The notes under the pieces are model-generated. The model searched no databases. It was not told the origin of the DNA and saw only the letters and a list, made by a program, of their open reading frames with translations. DNA of 64,000 nt from Aquabacterium sp. NJ1 (GTDB lineage Bacteria > Pseudomonadota > Gammaproteobacteria > Burkholderiales > Burkholderiaceae_C), in the NCBI RefSeq assembly GCF_000768065.1, contig NZ_JRKM01000001.1, forward strand, positions 558,001 through 622,000, given 5' to 3'. This document shows, in pieces, positions 63,369 to 64,000 of the stretch (its first letter is position 1; each line of letters begins with the position of its first letter). The position numbers and the translations under genes are program-made.

Positions 63369-64000
63369 TCAGCGCACGCTGGCCAGACGCACGCCACCAA
63401 CGGGCAGCGGTGCTGCCTTGGGTGTGGCAGGCCGGCCTGCATCGGCCATGACGGGCCGAGGCGAGCTGATCACGTCCTGACGCGCCAGCGAAGGCATGTG
63501 CACGGTCATGGCCATCACGGTGTAAGGGCGGGACAAGGGCTTTCTGGTGGCGACGGGCACCGGCGCGTCGCCCACCAACCAGTGCCTGCCGGGCGAGGTC
63601 TTGCCCAGTTCGGCCATGGCGAGCTTCAAGGTGGATGAGACGAAGCGGTGAGGCTGCGCAGATGCGGGCGCGGCGTGTGCCAGCGCGCGCGTCAGTGGCG
63701 CAGACACCGTGACCACACCCGGGCGCGGCGGCTCGACGGTCTGCGGCCAGCGCGCTGGCGCCACCTGGCCAGCAGCGGAAGGCGGGGGCAGCACGCCGGG
63801 GGCGCCGGAAGGGGCAGGATCGGCCGCGCCAAAGGCGATGCGACACCGCACCCCTGATGGAATGCGGTTACCAGGATTGGGCAGGCTCAGGCGCACGCGG
63901 AAGCTGTTGGAGGCCGGGTCGATCACGCGGTCAACCAGCGTCACCTTGGCCGACAGCACCGCGTAATCCGGCAGATCGGTCTTGACGGTTGCGACCTGGC
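63369..64000 (-). CDS. HlyD/RND-type periplasmic adaptor protein, C-terminal part
   Basis: The last 210 codons of a gene entering from the right edge. The sequence TLVDRVIDPASNSFRVRLSLPNPGNRIPSGVRCRIAFG is the beta-barrel/membrane-proximal end of membrane fusion proteins. It is followed by an unusually long Pro/Ala-rich tail with no recognised domain (about 130 residues). An exporter or adhesin-secretion role linked to the downstream diguanylate cyclase is possible. Confidence 0.82.
   Translation of the reverse strand, partial: QVATVKTDLPDYAVLSAKVTLVDRVIDPASNSFRVRLSLPNPGNRIPSGVRCRIAFGAADPAPSGAPGVLPPPSAAGQVAPARWPQTVEPPRPGVVTVSAPLTRALAHAAPASAQPHRFVSSTLKLAMAELGKTSPGRHWLVGDAPVPVATRKPLSRPYTVMAMTVHMPSLARQDVISSPRPVMADAGRPATPKAAPLPVGGVRLASVR

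Overview
The window is a dense, high-GC bacterial chromosome segment with about 60 protein genes. I see no tRNA, rRNA, insertion sequence, prophage or CRISPR array, and no gene-free stretch longer than about 210 bases. Gene order and sequence style (rpoE / YgfX-like / fabF / acpP / fabG / fabD / fabH / plsX / rpmF / yceD / maf; UbiH-family monooxygenase; PEP-CTERM protein; DUF3429, DUF3108, DUF1415) point to a betaproteobacterium of the order Burkholderiales (Comamonadaceae, Leptothrix or Aquabacterium-like). I cannot place it more exactly without a search.

Layout. 1-7899 (minus strand): the fatty-acid and phospholipid precursor operon yceD-rpmF-plsX-fabH-fabD-fabG-acpP-fabF, ending in a YgfX-like membrane protein and the truncated start of rpoE. 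Strong hairpins flank acpP and follow rpmF, the two small high-copy products. 7986-13119 (plus): Maf/YceF pyrophosphatase, an RsmI-like methylase, DUF3429, an M61 protease with PDZ domain, and a DUF3108 protein. 13159-15114 (minus): DsbC and a UbiH-family hydroxylase. 15224-21540 (plus): a hybrid histidine kinase, YchF, then a chemoreceptor, an outer-membrane-like protein and CheW. 21547-25831: an FtsX-type permease divergent from DUF1275 and LigB-like dioxygenase genes.

25838-47939 is the most coherent region: a purine salvage and catabolism island. A minus-strand operon (LysR, guanine deaminase, nucleoside-type ABC transporter ATPase plus two permeases plus BMP lipoprotein, adenine-type deaminase) is divergent from xdhA-xdhB-xdhC-8-oxoguanine deaminase. 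After a PEP-CTERM protein come uraH-puuD (minus), divergent from gntR-puuE-uraD/allC fusion-M20 hydrolase (plus). Together these can take adenine, guanine, 8-oxoguanine, hypoxanthine and xanthine through urate, 5-hydroxyisourate, OHCU and allantoin to allantoate and beyond. The enzymes for the last ureidoglycine/ureidoglycolate steps are not recognisable; the M20 protein is the obvious candidate. A perfect 16-bp palindrome in front of gntR shares an 8-bp core with a site just upstream of the ABC transporter ATPase gene, suggesting one regulon.

47988-64000: TrhO tRNA hydroxylase, an RluA-family pseudouridine synthase, phosphatidylserine decarboxylase, an NMT1/SsuA-type ABC importer, a TetR / old-yellow-enzyme / MAPEG group that looks like an electrophile-detoxification module, an NAD(P)-dependent epimerase divergent from a LysR gene, YceH, a UbiA-family prenyltransferase, DUF1415, a MOSC protein coupled to a solitary ureD, and a membrane diguanylate cyclase downstream of a truncated HlyD/RND adaptor gene that runs off the right edge.
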